Positions 42,909 to 51,249 of a DNA stretch of 64,000 nucleotides are shown here, in pieces; the first letter of the stretch is position 1, and every line of letters begins with the position of its first letter. The position numbers and the translations under genes were made by a program. This DNA comes from Clostridiales bacterium (GTDB lineage: Bacteria; Bacillota; Clostridia; Christensenellales; Borkfalkiaceae). The notes under the pieces are model-generated. The model was given only the letters and a program-made list of their open reading frames with translations, ran no database searches and was not told the DNA's origin. The stretch lies in assembly GCA_015055865.1 (NCBI GenBank), contig SVHK01000002.1:24308-88307 (forward strand). The letters are read 5' to 3'.

Positions 42909-43948
42909 AGCTCGGATTTGAGAACGGAAAGTATTTTTTCGTTTCCGCAAGAAAATTGTGAACGTTCAAGATTGCGAATTAGAGTAGTATCGTTTAAAGT
43001 TTCTTTTATCTTTTTTGGCAATTCATTTAAATGGTTTTGCCGTAAAATTTTACAAAGCCCTAAATTTGAGAAATATTCGGCGTTTTCTATTTGGTCTCCG
43101 CGAGTCGCGCCTTCAAGCGGTACTAAAACCGAAGGCTTTTTTAGACTTAATATTTCAAATATAACTCCTGCGCCTGCCCGAGATATAACGACGTCGGCGG
43201 CGGCGTAAGCTTCTCCGATATCCGTTAAGTATTCGAATTGTCTATAATTTGGGACTGTAATTTTTTGTAAATTGCCTTTACCACAAACGTGCAAGATAGC
43301 GTAATCGCTTAAAATTTCTAAATTTTGTCTTATTGCTTCGTTGAGTACTTTACTACCGCTACCGCCACCGAGCACTAATACGACTTTTTTTTGTAAAGGC
43401 AAAGCGAACTTCACTTTTGCGGCGATTTTATCTTTTTCGAAAATATTCCTACGAATAGGCGCGCCCGTAAAGACGCCGTTCTTAAACGTTTTAGCCGTTT
43501 CGGGGAAAGAAGTGAAAACGGCTTTACAGCGTTTGGAAATAATTTTATTTGCAAGCCCTGCCGAGAAATCGCTTTCGTGCGTATAGCAAGGGATTTTTAA
43601 ATTGTTTGCAGCAATGACGAGCGGTAAAGAGACGTATCCGCCTTTGGAAAAAACGACGTCGGGGGAGTAGGTTTTTAACGCTTTTTTTGCGGAGCGAATC
43701 GCTTTTATAAGTTTGAACGGTACGGTTAAATTTTTGGAAAAGCTTTTGAGTGATTTTTCACGTACGAGTTTAGGGCAATCCGCTTGGAAATATTGTACGC
43801 CTATTTCTTCAATTAAACCTTTTTCTATGCCGTTTGAACCAAAATAAGCGATTTGTAATTGTTCGTAACGTTTCAGTTCTTCGATGAGCGCAATATTTGG
43901 TACGACGTGGCCGGCACTCCCTCCGCCAGTAAATAAAATTTTTTTCAT
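42905..43948 (-). CDS. murG: UDP-GlcNAc transferase MurG (lipid II synthesis)
   Basis: 347-residue GT28 glycosyltransferase at the inner membrane face; adds GlcNAc to lipid I. N-terminal glycine loop TGGGSAGHVVPNIALIEEL, DVVFSKGGYVSLPLVIAANNLKIPCYTHESD, VLVLGGGSGSKVLNEAI, and the donor-site ISRAGAGVIFEILSLKKPSVLVPLEGATRGDQIENAEYF. It is not in a division cluster here but is paired with yunB, perhaps linking it to spore cortex synthesis; another murG may exist elsewhere. Confidence 0.93.
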   Translation of the reverse strand: MKKILFTGGGSAGHVVPNIALIEELKRYEQLQIAYFGSNGIEKGLIEEIGVQYFQADCPKLVREKSLKSFSKNLTVPFKLIKAIRSAKKALKTYSPDVVFSKGGYVSLPLVIAANNLKIPCYTHESDFSAGLANKIISKRCKAVFTSFPETAKTFKNGVFTGAPIRRNIFEKDKIAAKVKFALPLQKKVVLVLGGGSGSKVLNEAIRQNLEILSDYAILHVCGKGNLQKITVPNYRQFEYLTDIGEAYAAADVVISRAGAGVIFEILSLKKPSVLVPLEGATRGDQIENAEYFSNLGLCKILRQNHLNELPKKIKETLNDTTLIRNLERSQFSCGNEKILSVLKSEL

Positions 43949-44029
43949 AACGATTATCCCCGTAAAAAATTTTTCCTTATATTATAGACGGAAAAAGCCC
44001 AAAATATGCCGACGAGTACGTGGAAAATA

Positions 44030-44060
44030 AAACTCGTCCGCAGGATAACGGACGAGAAAA
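44030..44060 (-). terminator. Terminator of the WYL regulator gene
   Basis: CTCGTCCG, eight-base loop, CGGACGAG (44033-44056), followed on the minus strand by TTTTATTTT. Confidence 0.75.
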
Positions 44061-44069
44061 GATTTTTGA

Positions 44070-44996
44070 TTATTCGTAGAGCTTTGCTATTTTTTGCGCT
44101 TGTAATTTCACTTTTTCGCGTAAATCGTTCGGTTCTTTAACGATTACGCCGTCGCCGAGCGCGATAATTTTCTTTACCAACGTTTCGTCGCTCGGTAAAA
44201 ATAATTCGGCGTACCAATTTTCACCGCGTTTTTGTAAGTTTTCCACGCCTAACCAATCTTGCGCGTCGGCGAACGCGTTTTCGCGGATTTCCAACAAAAC
44301 GTTGACGGATTCTACTTCGTTCGACCAATAATTGAGCGGAATATCTTCTCTCTTGAACGTCCGTTTCGTAAACGTTTCTCCCGTTATAAAAGCCGAATAG
44401 ATGCGTCCTAAACGGAATAACCGAAAGGCGGATTGTTTACGGCAATAAGCGTAAACGTACCAAATCCCTTGCTTGAAAACGAGCGTATGCGGTTCGATTT
44501 TTCGTTTCGTCGTTTCGCCGATTCTGGAACGGTAATCGATTTCCAATACCGAACAATCGCGGATACAGTTTTCGGTTAAACGGATTTTTTCTTGAAATCT
44601 AGAATCTCCCCAACTACTGCTATCAACAATGATAGAGCCAATTTCTCCCGAAAGGGTAAGGTTGCGTATTTCCGATTTTATGCGCGAAGAAAGTTTGCGT
44701 TGCGCAGCCAAAAACCGTTCTTCTGGAATTTGCGAATACATAACGGATAAAGCTTCGATTGCGGATTCGTATTCTTCTTTCGTCATAAAGCCGACGGGAA
44801 GTTTATAGCTATCCGAAATGCAAATCCCCCCGTTTCTGCCTTGTAAAACAAAAACAGGTACGCACATAGAAAGTAAATCGACGTAACGGTAGATAGTTCG
44901 GATAGAAAGTTCGTGCTTTTGCGCAAGATAGGTAGCGGTTACCTTTCTTTTGGCGAGTAATTCAAAGAAAATATCTAATAAAATTACGAATTTCAT
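44070..44996 (-). CDS. WYL-domain transcriptional regulator
   Basis: 308 residues. An N-terminal HTH_11 winged helix (ILLDIFFELLAKRKVTATYLAQKHELSIRTIYRYVDLL) is followed by a WYL domain around 150-215 (LEIDYRSRIGETTKRKIEPHTLVFKQGIWYVYAYCRK) and a WCX-like C-terminal extension. WYL proteins sense nucleotides or other ligands and often govern DNA damage or phage-defence genes. Target unknown; an operator-like palindrome overlaps its own promoter, so autoregulation is likely. Confidence 0.88.
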   Translation of the reverse strand: MKFVILLDIFFELLAKRKVTATYLAQKHELSIRTIYRYVDLLSMCVPVFVLQGRNGGICISDSYKLPVGFMTKEEYESAIEALSVMYSQIPEERFLAAQRKLSSRIKSEIRNLTLSGEIGSIIVDSSSWGDSRFQEKIRLTENCIRDCSVLEIDYRSRIGETTKRKIEPHTLVFKQGIWYVYAYCRKQSAFRLFRLGRIYSAFITGETFTKRTFKREDIPLNYWSNEVESVNVLLEIRENAFADAQDWLGVENLQKRGENWYAELFLPSDETLVKKIIALGDGVIVKEPNDLREKVKLQAQKIAKLYE

Positions 44997-45025
44997 ATTT
45001 TTTACTCCAAAAAATATTTGTAAAT

Positions 45026-45054
45026 ATTATAACATATATGACAAGAATTGTCAA
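45026..45054 (-). promoter_or_regulatory. Promoter and palindromic operator of the WYL regulator
   Basis: Minus strand TTGACA (complement of 45049-45054), 17-bp spacer, TATAAT (complement of 45026-45031). The palindrome TGACAAGAATTGTCA (45039-45053) covers the -35 box. The divergent small gene begins 50 bases away. Confidence 0.75.
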
Positions 45055-45103
45055 GTTTTATTTGATAAAATTGCGTTGTAAAGTAAAAAAGGAGTAAAAA
45101 AAT

Positions 45104-45304
45104 ATGTTTGAAAGTGAAATGGACGAATTGAGAGCAAAAAGCTGGATGGAGCGTTACGAACGATTGGACGGAGAGCTTTTAAAGCGAATGAAGAGCAGAA
45201 AAGAGAACGAATTACTCTATTCTTTTTCTTTGTTATTGAGTGGGTTTGGCGGTAGCGCGGATACAAGTAAATATTTGCGTGGTAAATTGGCGGAAAATGC
45301 TTGA
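45104..45304 (+). CDS. Small helical charged protein, unknown
   Basis: 66 residues, rich in Glu, Arg and Lys (ELRAKSWMERYERLDGELLKRMKSRKENELLYSF) with a predicted long amphipathic helix and a Gly-rich tail. No signal peptide. The AAGGAG site nine bases before ATG 45104 is a good ribosome site, which makes it a credible gene. It is divergent from the WYL regulator and close to that palindrome, so it may be its target. No family recognised. Confidence 0.55.
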   Translation: MFESEMDELRAKSWMERYERLDGELLKRMKSRKENELLYSFSLLLSGFGGSADTSKYLRGKLAENA

Positions 45305-45329
45305 CAAAAAAAGGGAAAAAGTGTAAAAT
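45301..45329 (+). promoter_or_regulatory. Sigma-A promoter for tyrS
   Basis: Perfect TTGACA (45301-45306), 17-bp spacer, TAAAAT (45324-45329). The leader to ATG 45392 is about 55 bases, too short for a T-box riboswitch. Confidence 0.8.
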
Positions 45330-45391
45330 AATTAGATGAAAAATTACGCGATTTTGCGAACGAACAACGGTTGATTAAGGAGTAAATAATA

Positions 45392-46588
45392 ATGGCTACG
45401 AACGTAATGGATATTCTCCGCGCAAGGGGATTTGTTAAACAAACGGTATTTGAAGAAGAACTTTACGAAAAACTTTCTAAAGAAAGCGTACCGTTTTATA
45501 TTGGGTTTGACCCTACGGCGGATTCTTTACACGTCGGGCATTTTATGCAACTTATCGCAATGGCGCACATGCAACGCGCCGGTCATAAGCCGATTATTTT
45601 AATCGGTGGCGGGACGGCGATGATAGGCGACCCTTCCGGTAGAACGGATATGCGTAGTATGATGACGAAGGAAACCATTCGTCATAACGTAGAATGTTTC
45701 AAAAAGCAAATGTCGAAATTTATCTCGTTCGAAGGCGAGAACGGCGCAATCGTCGTGGATAACGGGGATTGGCTTTTGGATTTAAACTACGTAGATTTCT
45801 TGCGTGAAATTGGCGCGCACTTCTCCGTTAACCGTATGTTATCGGCGGAATGTTTTAAGCAAAGATTGGAACGCGGTTTGTCTTTCCTTGAATTTAACTA
45901 TATGCTAATGCAAGCATACGACTTCCTTGTGTTGCATCAAAAATACGGCTGTTCTTTGGAACTTGGCGGAGACGACCAATGGAGCAATATTCTTGCCGGC
46001 GCGAACCTTATTAGAATTAAAGAACAAAAACCTGCTTACGCAATGACGTTTACGCTTTTGACGACTTCGGACGGCAAAAAAATGGGTAAAACGGCAAAGG
46101 GTGCGGTATGGCTTGACGAGAACAAAACGACGCCTTACGAATTTTATCAATATTGGCGCAACACGGCGGACGAAGACGTGGAAAAGTGTATGAAACTTTT
46201 GACGTTCTTACCGCTTGAAGAAATCAACGAACTTTGCGCTTATAAGGACGAAAGAATCAACAAGGCGAAAGAAGTACTTGCTTACGAGCTTACCAAAGAA
46301 GTACACGGCGAAGAACAGGCAAATCTTGCAAGAAGTCAGGCGCAAGCGGCTTTCGGCGGTAGCAACGCAGAACTTTTAACCAAAGAAGTGGAAGGCGCGC
46401 AAACGGTCGTTGACGCGATGGTTTTATCGGGGATTGCAAAATCCAAGGGCGAAGCGCGTCGTTTGATTGAGCAAGGCGGGGTATCCGTTGACGAAACGAA
46501 AGTAACGGATGTGAATATGCCCGTTCCGGCAACTGAGTTCGTTTTGCATAAGGGTAAGAAAGTACACCTTAAAATCGTCGTAAAATAA
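45392..46588 (+). CDS. tyrS: Tyrosyl-tRNA synthetase
   Basis: 398-residue class I synthetase. HIGH-type signature [26 protein letters not shown]-type [18 protein letters not shown], and [27 protein letters not shown] for tyrosine and dimer contacts. The C-terminal S4 domain ends [32 protein letters not shown]. Complete and of usual length; single-gene transcript. Confidence 0.97.
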   Translation: MATNVMDILRARGFVKQTVFEEELYEKLSKESVPFYIGFDPTADSLHVGHFMQLIAMAHMQRAGHKPIILIGGGTAMIGDPSGRTDMRSMMTKETIRHNVECFKKQMSKFISFEGENGAIVVDNGDWLLDLNYVDFLREIGAHFSVNRMLSAECFKQRLERGLSFLEFNYMLMQAYDFLVLHQKYGCSLELGGDDQWSNILAGANLIRIKEQKPAYAMTFTLLTTSDGKKMGKTAKGAVWLDENKTTPYEFYQYWRNTADEDVEKCMKLLTFLPLEEINELCAYKDERINKAKEVLAYELTKEVHGEEQANLARSQAQAAFGGSNAELLTKEVEGAQTVVDAMVLSGIAKSKGEARRLIEQGGVSVDETKVTDVNMPVPATEFVLHKGKKVHLKIVVK

Positions 46589-46661
46589 GCTTTAATAAAT
46601 CGGAAAGAGTTTTTCGGGTTTGAAGATATTCGAAATTTATTAAGATAAAGTATGATAAAGT

Positions 46662-47294
46662 ATGGAAAAAAGCGTTTTGACTGTGTTCGGCGAACACGAA
46701 AGCGAAAAAATAATCGAAAAATCTCGATTTATAACGTATAGCGCGCATATTGAAAGCGAAGAAGACGGCAAAGCGTTTATTGCAAAAATTCGCTCCAAAC
46801 ATTCTTTAGCAACGCACGTTTGTTCCGCTTTTATTGCTGATAAAACGGGCAACTTACAGCGTTTTTCCGACGACGGCGAACCGCAAGGTACGGCGGGAAT
46901 GCCTATTTTAGAAGTTCTTAAAAACAAAAAACTTTTTGAAACGGCGGTTGCGGTCGTGCGCTATTTTGGGGGCGTGAAACTTGGCGCGGGTGGTTTAGTT
47001 CGCGCGTATTCTTCAAGCGCGTCGGAGAATCTTTCGGGTGCGGATATTCGCTCTCTTGAAATGTGTAAGGAGTTTTTAATTACCGTCGATTATACGGGCG
47101 TTGACGGCGTTCAAAAATATTTTTCCAATAACGAGTGTAATGAATTATCCGTCGATTACGGGGAAAAAGTTTGTTATCTCGTGGCGGTAAAAAAGGCGGT
47201 TTTTGAGTCGTTTAAAAGCGGACTCGTTGACTATATGCAAGGCAAAGTGGGTATAGAAGACGGGGAAGAATATTACGCACCCTTTCACGTTTAG
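46662..47294 (+). CDS. YigZ/IMPACT family protein
   Basis: 210 residues. The N-terminal UPF0029 (IMPACT) domain has EKIIEKSRFITYSAHIESEEDGKAFIAKIRSKHSLATHVCSAFIAD, and DDGEPQGTAGMPILEVLKNKKLFETAVAVVRYFGGVKLGAGGLVRAYSSS is the hallmark. The C-terminal DUF1949 domain covers about 135-205. Members are proposed to act near ribosomes or nucleic acids; function is not settled. Its start has no obvious ribosome site. Confidence 0.9.
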   Translation: MEKSVLTVFGEHESEKIIEKSRFITYSAHIESEEDGKAFIAKIRSKHSLATHVCSAFIADKTGNLQRFSDDGEPQGTAGMPILEVLKNKKLFETAVAVVRYFGGVKLGAGGLVRAYSSSASENLSGADIRSLEMCKEFLITVDYTGVDGVQKYFSNNECNELSVDYGEKVCYLVAVKKAVFESFKSGLVDYMQGKVGIEDGEEYYAPFHV

Positions 47295-47372
47295 GGTTGA
47301 AAATAAAGGAATAAAGCGGTTTCCTTGTGCAAAATATACATTGAAAGATAATAACTTTGTCAAATTTGTCTA

Positions 47373-47401
47373 TTGTATTTTTTTATGAAATATAGTAAAA
47401 T
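47373..47401 (+). promoter_or_regulatory. Promoter of the msmX-like gene
   Basis: TTGTAT (47373-47378), 17-bp spacer, TAAAAT (47396-47401), 44 bases before ATG 47445. Confidence 0.55.
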
Positions 47402-47444
47402 AGTAATATAGAAAAAGTTTTTTCTAATTTGGAGGAAAAAGATT

Positions 47445-48821
47445 ATGTCAGGACTTTTGCTTAAAGGCATTAACAAAGTGTACCCCTCGGGCGTACAAGC
47501 CGTATTTAATTTCTGTCTCGATATCAGAGATAAGGAATTCATCGTATTGGTAGGACCTTCCGGTTGCGGTAAGTCTACTACGCTTCGTATGATTGCAGGT
47601 TTGGAAGACATTTCTTCCGGCGAACTTTATATCGACGGTAAGCTTGTAAACGACGTAGTTCCTAAGGATAGAGATATCGCGATGGTATTCCAAAACTACG
47701 CGCTTTATCCCCACATGACCGTTTACGATAATATGGCGTTCGGTCTTAAACTTCGTAAAGTACCTAAGGAAATCATCGACCAAAAAGTTAAAGCGGCTGC
47801 TGAAATTCTCGGTATCACCGATTATTTGTCCCGTAAACCCAAGGCTCTTTCCGGTGGTCAACGTCAACGTGTTGCGCTCGGTCGTACTATCGTTCGTGAA
47901 CCCAAAGTATTCCTTTTGGACGAACCTTTGTCCAACCTTGACGCAAAACTTCGTGCATCGATGAGAACGGAAATTTCCAAGCTTCACTCCCGTCTTGCTA
48001 CGACGTTCATTTACGTTACGCACGACCAAGTAGAAGCAATGACGATGGGTACGAGAATCGTTGTTATGAAAGACGGTTTCATGCAACAAGTAGATACTCC
48101 TCAAAACTTGTACGATTATCCTGTAAACCTTTTTGTTGCTGGTTTCATCGGAACGCCTCAAATGAACTTCTTCAAGAACGCTCGTTTGGTATCTGAAGGC
48201 AACAAAGTTTGCGTTACGTTCGTTGGCGGTAACAAGATTGTTCTTCCCAAGAGCGTAGTTGCTCGTATTAAGAATATCAACGAATATCTCAACGTAGATA
48301 AAGATATTACGCTTGGCGTTCGTCCCGAAGATATTCATCAAGACCAAGCATTCATCGCTAACTCTCCCGAGACGATTATTAAAGCTCGTATCGAAGTTAT
48401 CGAAAAGCTCGGTGCAGAAACGCAAATTTATTGCGAACTTGATTACGATGGAAAGGAATCGTCTGTTATCGACAACTCTACGCAAATGATTGCGAAGATT
48501 TCCAGCCGTGCGGTAGTATCTTTGAAAGAAGTCGTAGAACTCGCATTCGACGCGCATCACCTTCACCTTTTCGACGGCGATACCGAAGCGTCTATGCTTG
48601 AAAGAGACGAAGGCTACGAAGTTATTCCCGAAAACGCGGAAGGTTCTGCTTTCACGCCTCCTACACCGCAAGAAATGCGCGCTCAAATCGATGCTGCTCG
48701 TATCGTAACGAAAGAAATGAAAGCGCAAATGCGTAAGGATGCAAAAATGGCAAAGAGAACGGCTGCTATGGCTGCTAAGGAAAATGCTGAAACGCCTGCA
48801 GACGAAGATAAAGCTGAATAA
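47445..48821 (+). CDS. msmX: Multi-sugar ABC transporter ATPase (MsmX/UgpC-like) with extra tail
   Basis: 458 residues. Walker A VGPSGCGKSTTLRMIAGLE, Q-loop VFQNYALYPHMTVYDN, signature LSGGQRQRVALGRTIVREPKVFLLDEPLSNLDAKLR, H-loop VTHDQVEAM, then the OB-fold/TOBE regulatory domain to about residue 395. About 60 residues follow that family members usually lack: a Lys-, Ala- and Met-rich helix ending in ENAETPADEDKAE. It is the likely ATPase for malEFG (14.8 kb), which has none. Codon choice (CGT, CTT, GGT rich) suggests high expression. Confidence 0.92.
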   Translation: MSGLLLKGINKVYPSGVQAVFNFCLDIRDKEFIVLVGPSGCGKSTTLRMIAGLEDISSGELYIDGKLVNDVVPKDRDIAMVFQNYALYPHMTVYDNMAFGLKLRKVPKEIIDQKVKAAAEILGITDYLSRKPKALSGGQRQRVALGRTIVREPKVFLLDEPLSNLDAKLRASMRTEISKLHSRLATTFIYVTHDQVEAMTMGTRIVVMKDGFMQQVDTPQNLYDYPVNLFVAGFIGTPQMNFFKNARLVSEGNKVCVTFVGGNKIVLPKSVVARIKNINEYLNVDKDITLGVRPEDIHQDQAFIANSPETIIKARIEVIEKLGAETQIYCELDYDGKESSVIDNSTQMIAKISSRAVVSLKEVVELAFDAHHLHLFDGDTEASMLERDEGYEVIPENAEGSAFTPPTPQEMRAQIDAARIVTKEMKAQMRKDAKMAKRTAAMAAKENAETPADEDKAE

Positions 48822-48828
48822 TTAAATG

Positions 48829-48860
48829 AAAAACTGCTTTGAAATTCAAAGCAGTTTTTT
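48829..48860 (+). terminator. Intrinsic terminator after msmX
   Basis: AAAAACTGCTTTGAA, one-base centre, TTCAAAGCAGTTTTT, then further T. Confidence 0.9.
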
Positions 48861-48877
48861 GATACATAAAAGAAAAA

Positions 48878-49624
48878 TCAATTAAAAAGTAGATTAGGGA
48901 CGTCAGGGGTATCGAAATATTCGCGGACGTCCTTTTCGCTTACGATATAATCGACTTCGGAGATATTACAAAGTTTAAAAATCGAGGAGCGATTAAGTTT
49001 CGTGCTGTCGCAAAGGAGTATTCTTTTTTCCGCTTGCGCCATCATACGTTTGCGTAAAATATTTTCTTCTTCAAAACAATCGTAAACTTCGCCTGTTTTT
49101 TCAACCGATTGCGCAGAGAAAAACGCTAAATCGGCGTGCAAATTACTAATGACGCTTTCAGCGTAAGCCCCGACGAGTACCGAACGGTTTTGCGCGGAGA
49201 TGCGTCCGCCCGTCGAATAGGCGTCCACTCCGTTTTTAGAAAGCAAGGAAAGAGTATCTATGCCGTTGGTTATAACTTTTATACCCGAAAATTCCTTAAG
49301 GTATTCCGCGATAAAATAAGCGGAAGTCGAACCGTCGAGAAATATAACGTCGCCGTTTTTGATAAGTTTCAACGCGGAAAGCGCGATTCGTTTTTTACCT
49401 GCGATATTTTGTTGTGAACGAAAGGAAAAGCTCGGAAAATTCCCGTCCGCGCAAAGTTGCGCGCCACCGTGGGTTCGAGTGATAAAACCTTTCTTTTCAA
49501 GGGAAGTCAAGCGTCGTCTAACCGTTGAAGCGCTTACGTAAATAATAGACGCAAGCTCTTCAATCGTCGCGTACTGTTTTTCTTCAAGTATAGCAAGGAG
49601 TTCTTTTTCGTGGTTATCTTTCAT
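48878..49624 (-). CDS. DeoR-family transcriptional regulator
   Basis: 248 residues. N-terminal DeoR helix-turn-helix ELLAILEEKQYATIEELASIIYVSASTVRRRLTSLEKKGFITRTHGGA, then the sugar-phosphate sensing domain with GDVIFLDGSTSAYFIAEYL and ILLCDSTKLNRSSIF. Divergent from the glycerol-3-phosphate-dehydrogenase-like operon, so it is probably its repressor (GlpR-like), sensing a phosphorylated sugar or glycerol-3-phosphate. An inverted repeat lies between the two genes. Confidence 0.88.
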   Translation of the reverse strand: MKDNHEKELLAILEEKQYATIEELASIIYVSASTVRRRLTSLEKKGFITRTHGGAQLCADGNFPSFSFRSQQNIAGKKRIALSALKLIKNGDVIFLDGSTSAYFIAEYLKEFSGIKVITNGIDTLSLLSKNGVDAYSTGGRISAQNRSVLVGAYAESVISNLHADLAFFSAQSVEKTGEVYDCFEEENILRKRMMAQAEKRILLCDSTKLNRSSIFKLCNISEVDYIVSEKDVREYFDTPDVPNLLFN

Positions 49625-49637
49625 AAGACCTGCCTAA

Positions 49638-49668
49638 ATGAGCATAAATATCTAATAAAAATGCTCAT
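49638..49668. promoter_or_regulatory. Operator-like inverted repeat between deoR and glpA-like genes
   Basis: ATGAGCAT (49638-49645) and ATGCTCAT (49661-49668): perfect inverted arms, 15-bp spacing, just upstream of the regulator start. Confidence 0.6.
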
Positions 49669-49710
49669 TCTTTCATTTTATTTATCAAAAGCAAGAAAAA
49701 GCCGAAAAAA

Positions 49711-49739
49711 TTGCTTATTTTGATTAATTATAGTATAAT
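49711..49739 (+). promoter_or_regulatory. Promoter of the glpA-like operon
   Basis: TTGCTT (49711-49716), 17-bp spacer, TATAAT (49734-49739), 83 bases before ATG 49822. Confidence 0.7.
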
Positions 49740-49821
49740 AAAATAAACGTATTCCGTCAAGCGAATTGAATAAAAATTTTTAAGATAAATAAAGACGGAT
49801 AAAAAAATTAGGAGAAAAGAA

Positions 49822-51249
49822 ATGTACGACGTAATCGTGATAGGTGGCGGAGTTATCGGCGGACTTATTTTACGGGAATTGTCCCGTTACCGCTTAAACG
49901 CTTGTTTGGTAGAAAAAGAAGAAGACGTATGTATGGGGCAAAGCAGGGCGAATAGCGGTATCGTGCACGCCGGTTACGATGCGGTTGAAGGCACGTTAAA
50001 GGCGAAGTTTAACGTGCTTGGCAATAAAATGATGGAAAAGGTAACGAAAGAGTTAGGCGTAAAATACGTAAACAACGGCTCGCTCGTCGTAGCGTTTTCC
50101 GACAATGAAATGCAAACGCTTGACCAGCTTAAACGTCGTGGTGAAAATAACGGAGTAGAACGGTTAGAGATTATTGGAAAAGAAAAGCTTAAAAGTCTTG
50201 AGCCCAATATATCCGATAACGCGGTTGGGGCGTTATACGCACCCACCGGTGGGATTGTTTGTCCTTACGAGCTCACGATTAGCGCGATTGGTAACGCGAT
50301 GGATAACGGTGCATCGCTCGTTTGTGGGTTTGAAGTGGAAAAAATAGAAAAGACTTCGAACGGATTGGTTTTGAAATCTACGAACGGCGAAGAGTTAAGC
50401 GCGAAAGTGGTTATAAACTGTGCTGGGATTAATAGCGGAAAGATTGCGAAAACGGTAGGCGACGAGATTGAAATTGGCGGTAGACGCGGTCAATATATAT
50501 TGCTTGATAGAGAAAGCGGAGATTTCGTTAACCATACGTTATTCTTTACGCCAACGAAGAAAGGCAAGGGAATACTCGTTTCTCAAACGGTGGATAAAAA
50601 TATTATTTTAGGTCCTACGGCGGAAGAAATTGAAGACGGGAACGTAGAAACGACGGCGGAAGGGCTGTCTTCCGTCATTGAAAAAGCCAATGAAATGTGT
50701 AAAAACGTACCGCTGTACAATACGATTACTTCGTTTGCAGGGACTAGAGCTTATTCCAATAAGCACGATTTCATTTTAGAAGAAAGCAAAACGACGGACG
50801 GCGTTATTCATTGCGCCGGGATTGAGTCGCCGGGACTTACTTCCGCGCCTGCGATTGCCGAATACGTAGTCGGGGAATTGGTTGCTAAAAAGCTTGAATT
50901 GATTAAAAAGAGCGATTTTAATCCCGTTCGTAAACCCGATTATTTCTTTAAAAATTTAAGCAACGAAGAAAAGAACGAAATCATTAAAGCGGACAAATCT
51001 TACGGTCGTATCGTATGTCGTTGCGAGCAAATCACGGAAGGGGAAATCATTCGCGCGATTCGTGAAAATCCCCCTGCGAGAAATATCGACGCCGTAAAAC
51101 GTCGTACTCGCGCGGGTATGGGTAGATGTCAAGGCGGTTTTTGTCAACCGTACGTTGCAGAATTGATAGCAAAGGAATTGAATATTCCGCTTGAAGAAGT
51201 AACCAAGAGCGGAAAAGGTTCGCGCTTATTAAGGGGGAAAACGAAATGA
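49822..51249 (+). CDS. FAD-dependent glycerol-3-phosphate dehydrogenase-like protein with BFD domain
   Basis: 475 residues. DAO fold with VIVIGGGVIGGLILRELSR at the N-terminus and RANSGIVHAGYD; the C-terminal BFD-like 2Fe-2S domain has IVCRCEQITEGEI and GRCQGGFCQPYVAEL. This is the GlpA/anaerobic type that passes electrons to its partners. It starts a tight operon with a second flavoprotein and a DUF1667 protein (overlap ATGA at 51246); such trios are called anaerobic glycerol-3-phosphate dehydrogenase. Substrate not proven by sequence; an L-2-hydroxyglutarate-like oxidase is an alternative. Confidence 0.85.
   Translation: MYDVIVIGGGVIGGLILRELSRYRLNACLVEKEEDVCMGQSRANSGIVHAGYDAVEGTLKAKFNVLGNKMMEKVTKELGVKYVNNGSLVVAFSDNEMQTLDQLKRRGENNGVERLEIIGKEKLKSLEPNISDNAVGALYAPTGGIVCPYELTISAIGNAMDNGASLVCGFEVEKIEKTSNGLVLKSTNGEELSAKVVINCAGINSGKIAKTVGDEIEIGGRRGQYILLDRESGDFVNHTLFFTPTKKGKGILVSQTVDKNIILGPTAEEIEDGNVETTAEGLSSVIEKANEMCKNVPLYNTITSFAGTRAYSNKHDFILEESKTTDGVIHCAGIESPGLTSAPAIAEYVVGELVAKKLELIKKSDFNPVRKPDYFFKNLSNEEKNEIIKADKSYGRIVCRCEQITEGEIIRAIRENPPARNIDAVKRRTRAGMGRCQGGFCQPYVAELIAKELNIPLEEVTKSGKGSRLLRGKTK

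Noticed and set aside
45330-45391. T-box riboswitch before tyrS
   Set aside because: The leader is only about 55-60 bases and has no antiterminator or T-box motif.
47448-48728. Minus-strand frame of 426 codons opposite msmX
   Set aside because: Antisense shadow of a highly biased gene; no motif, no start signal.
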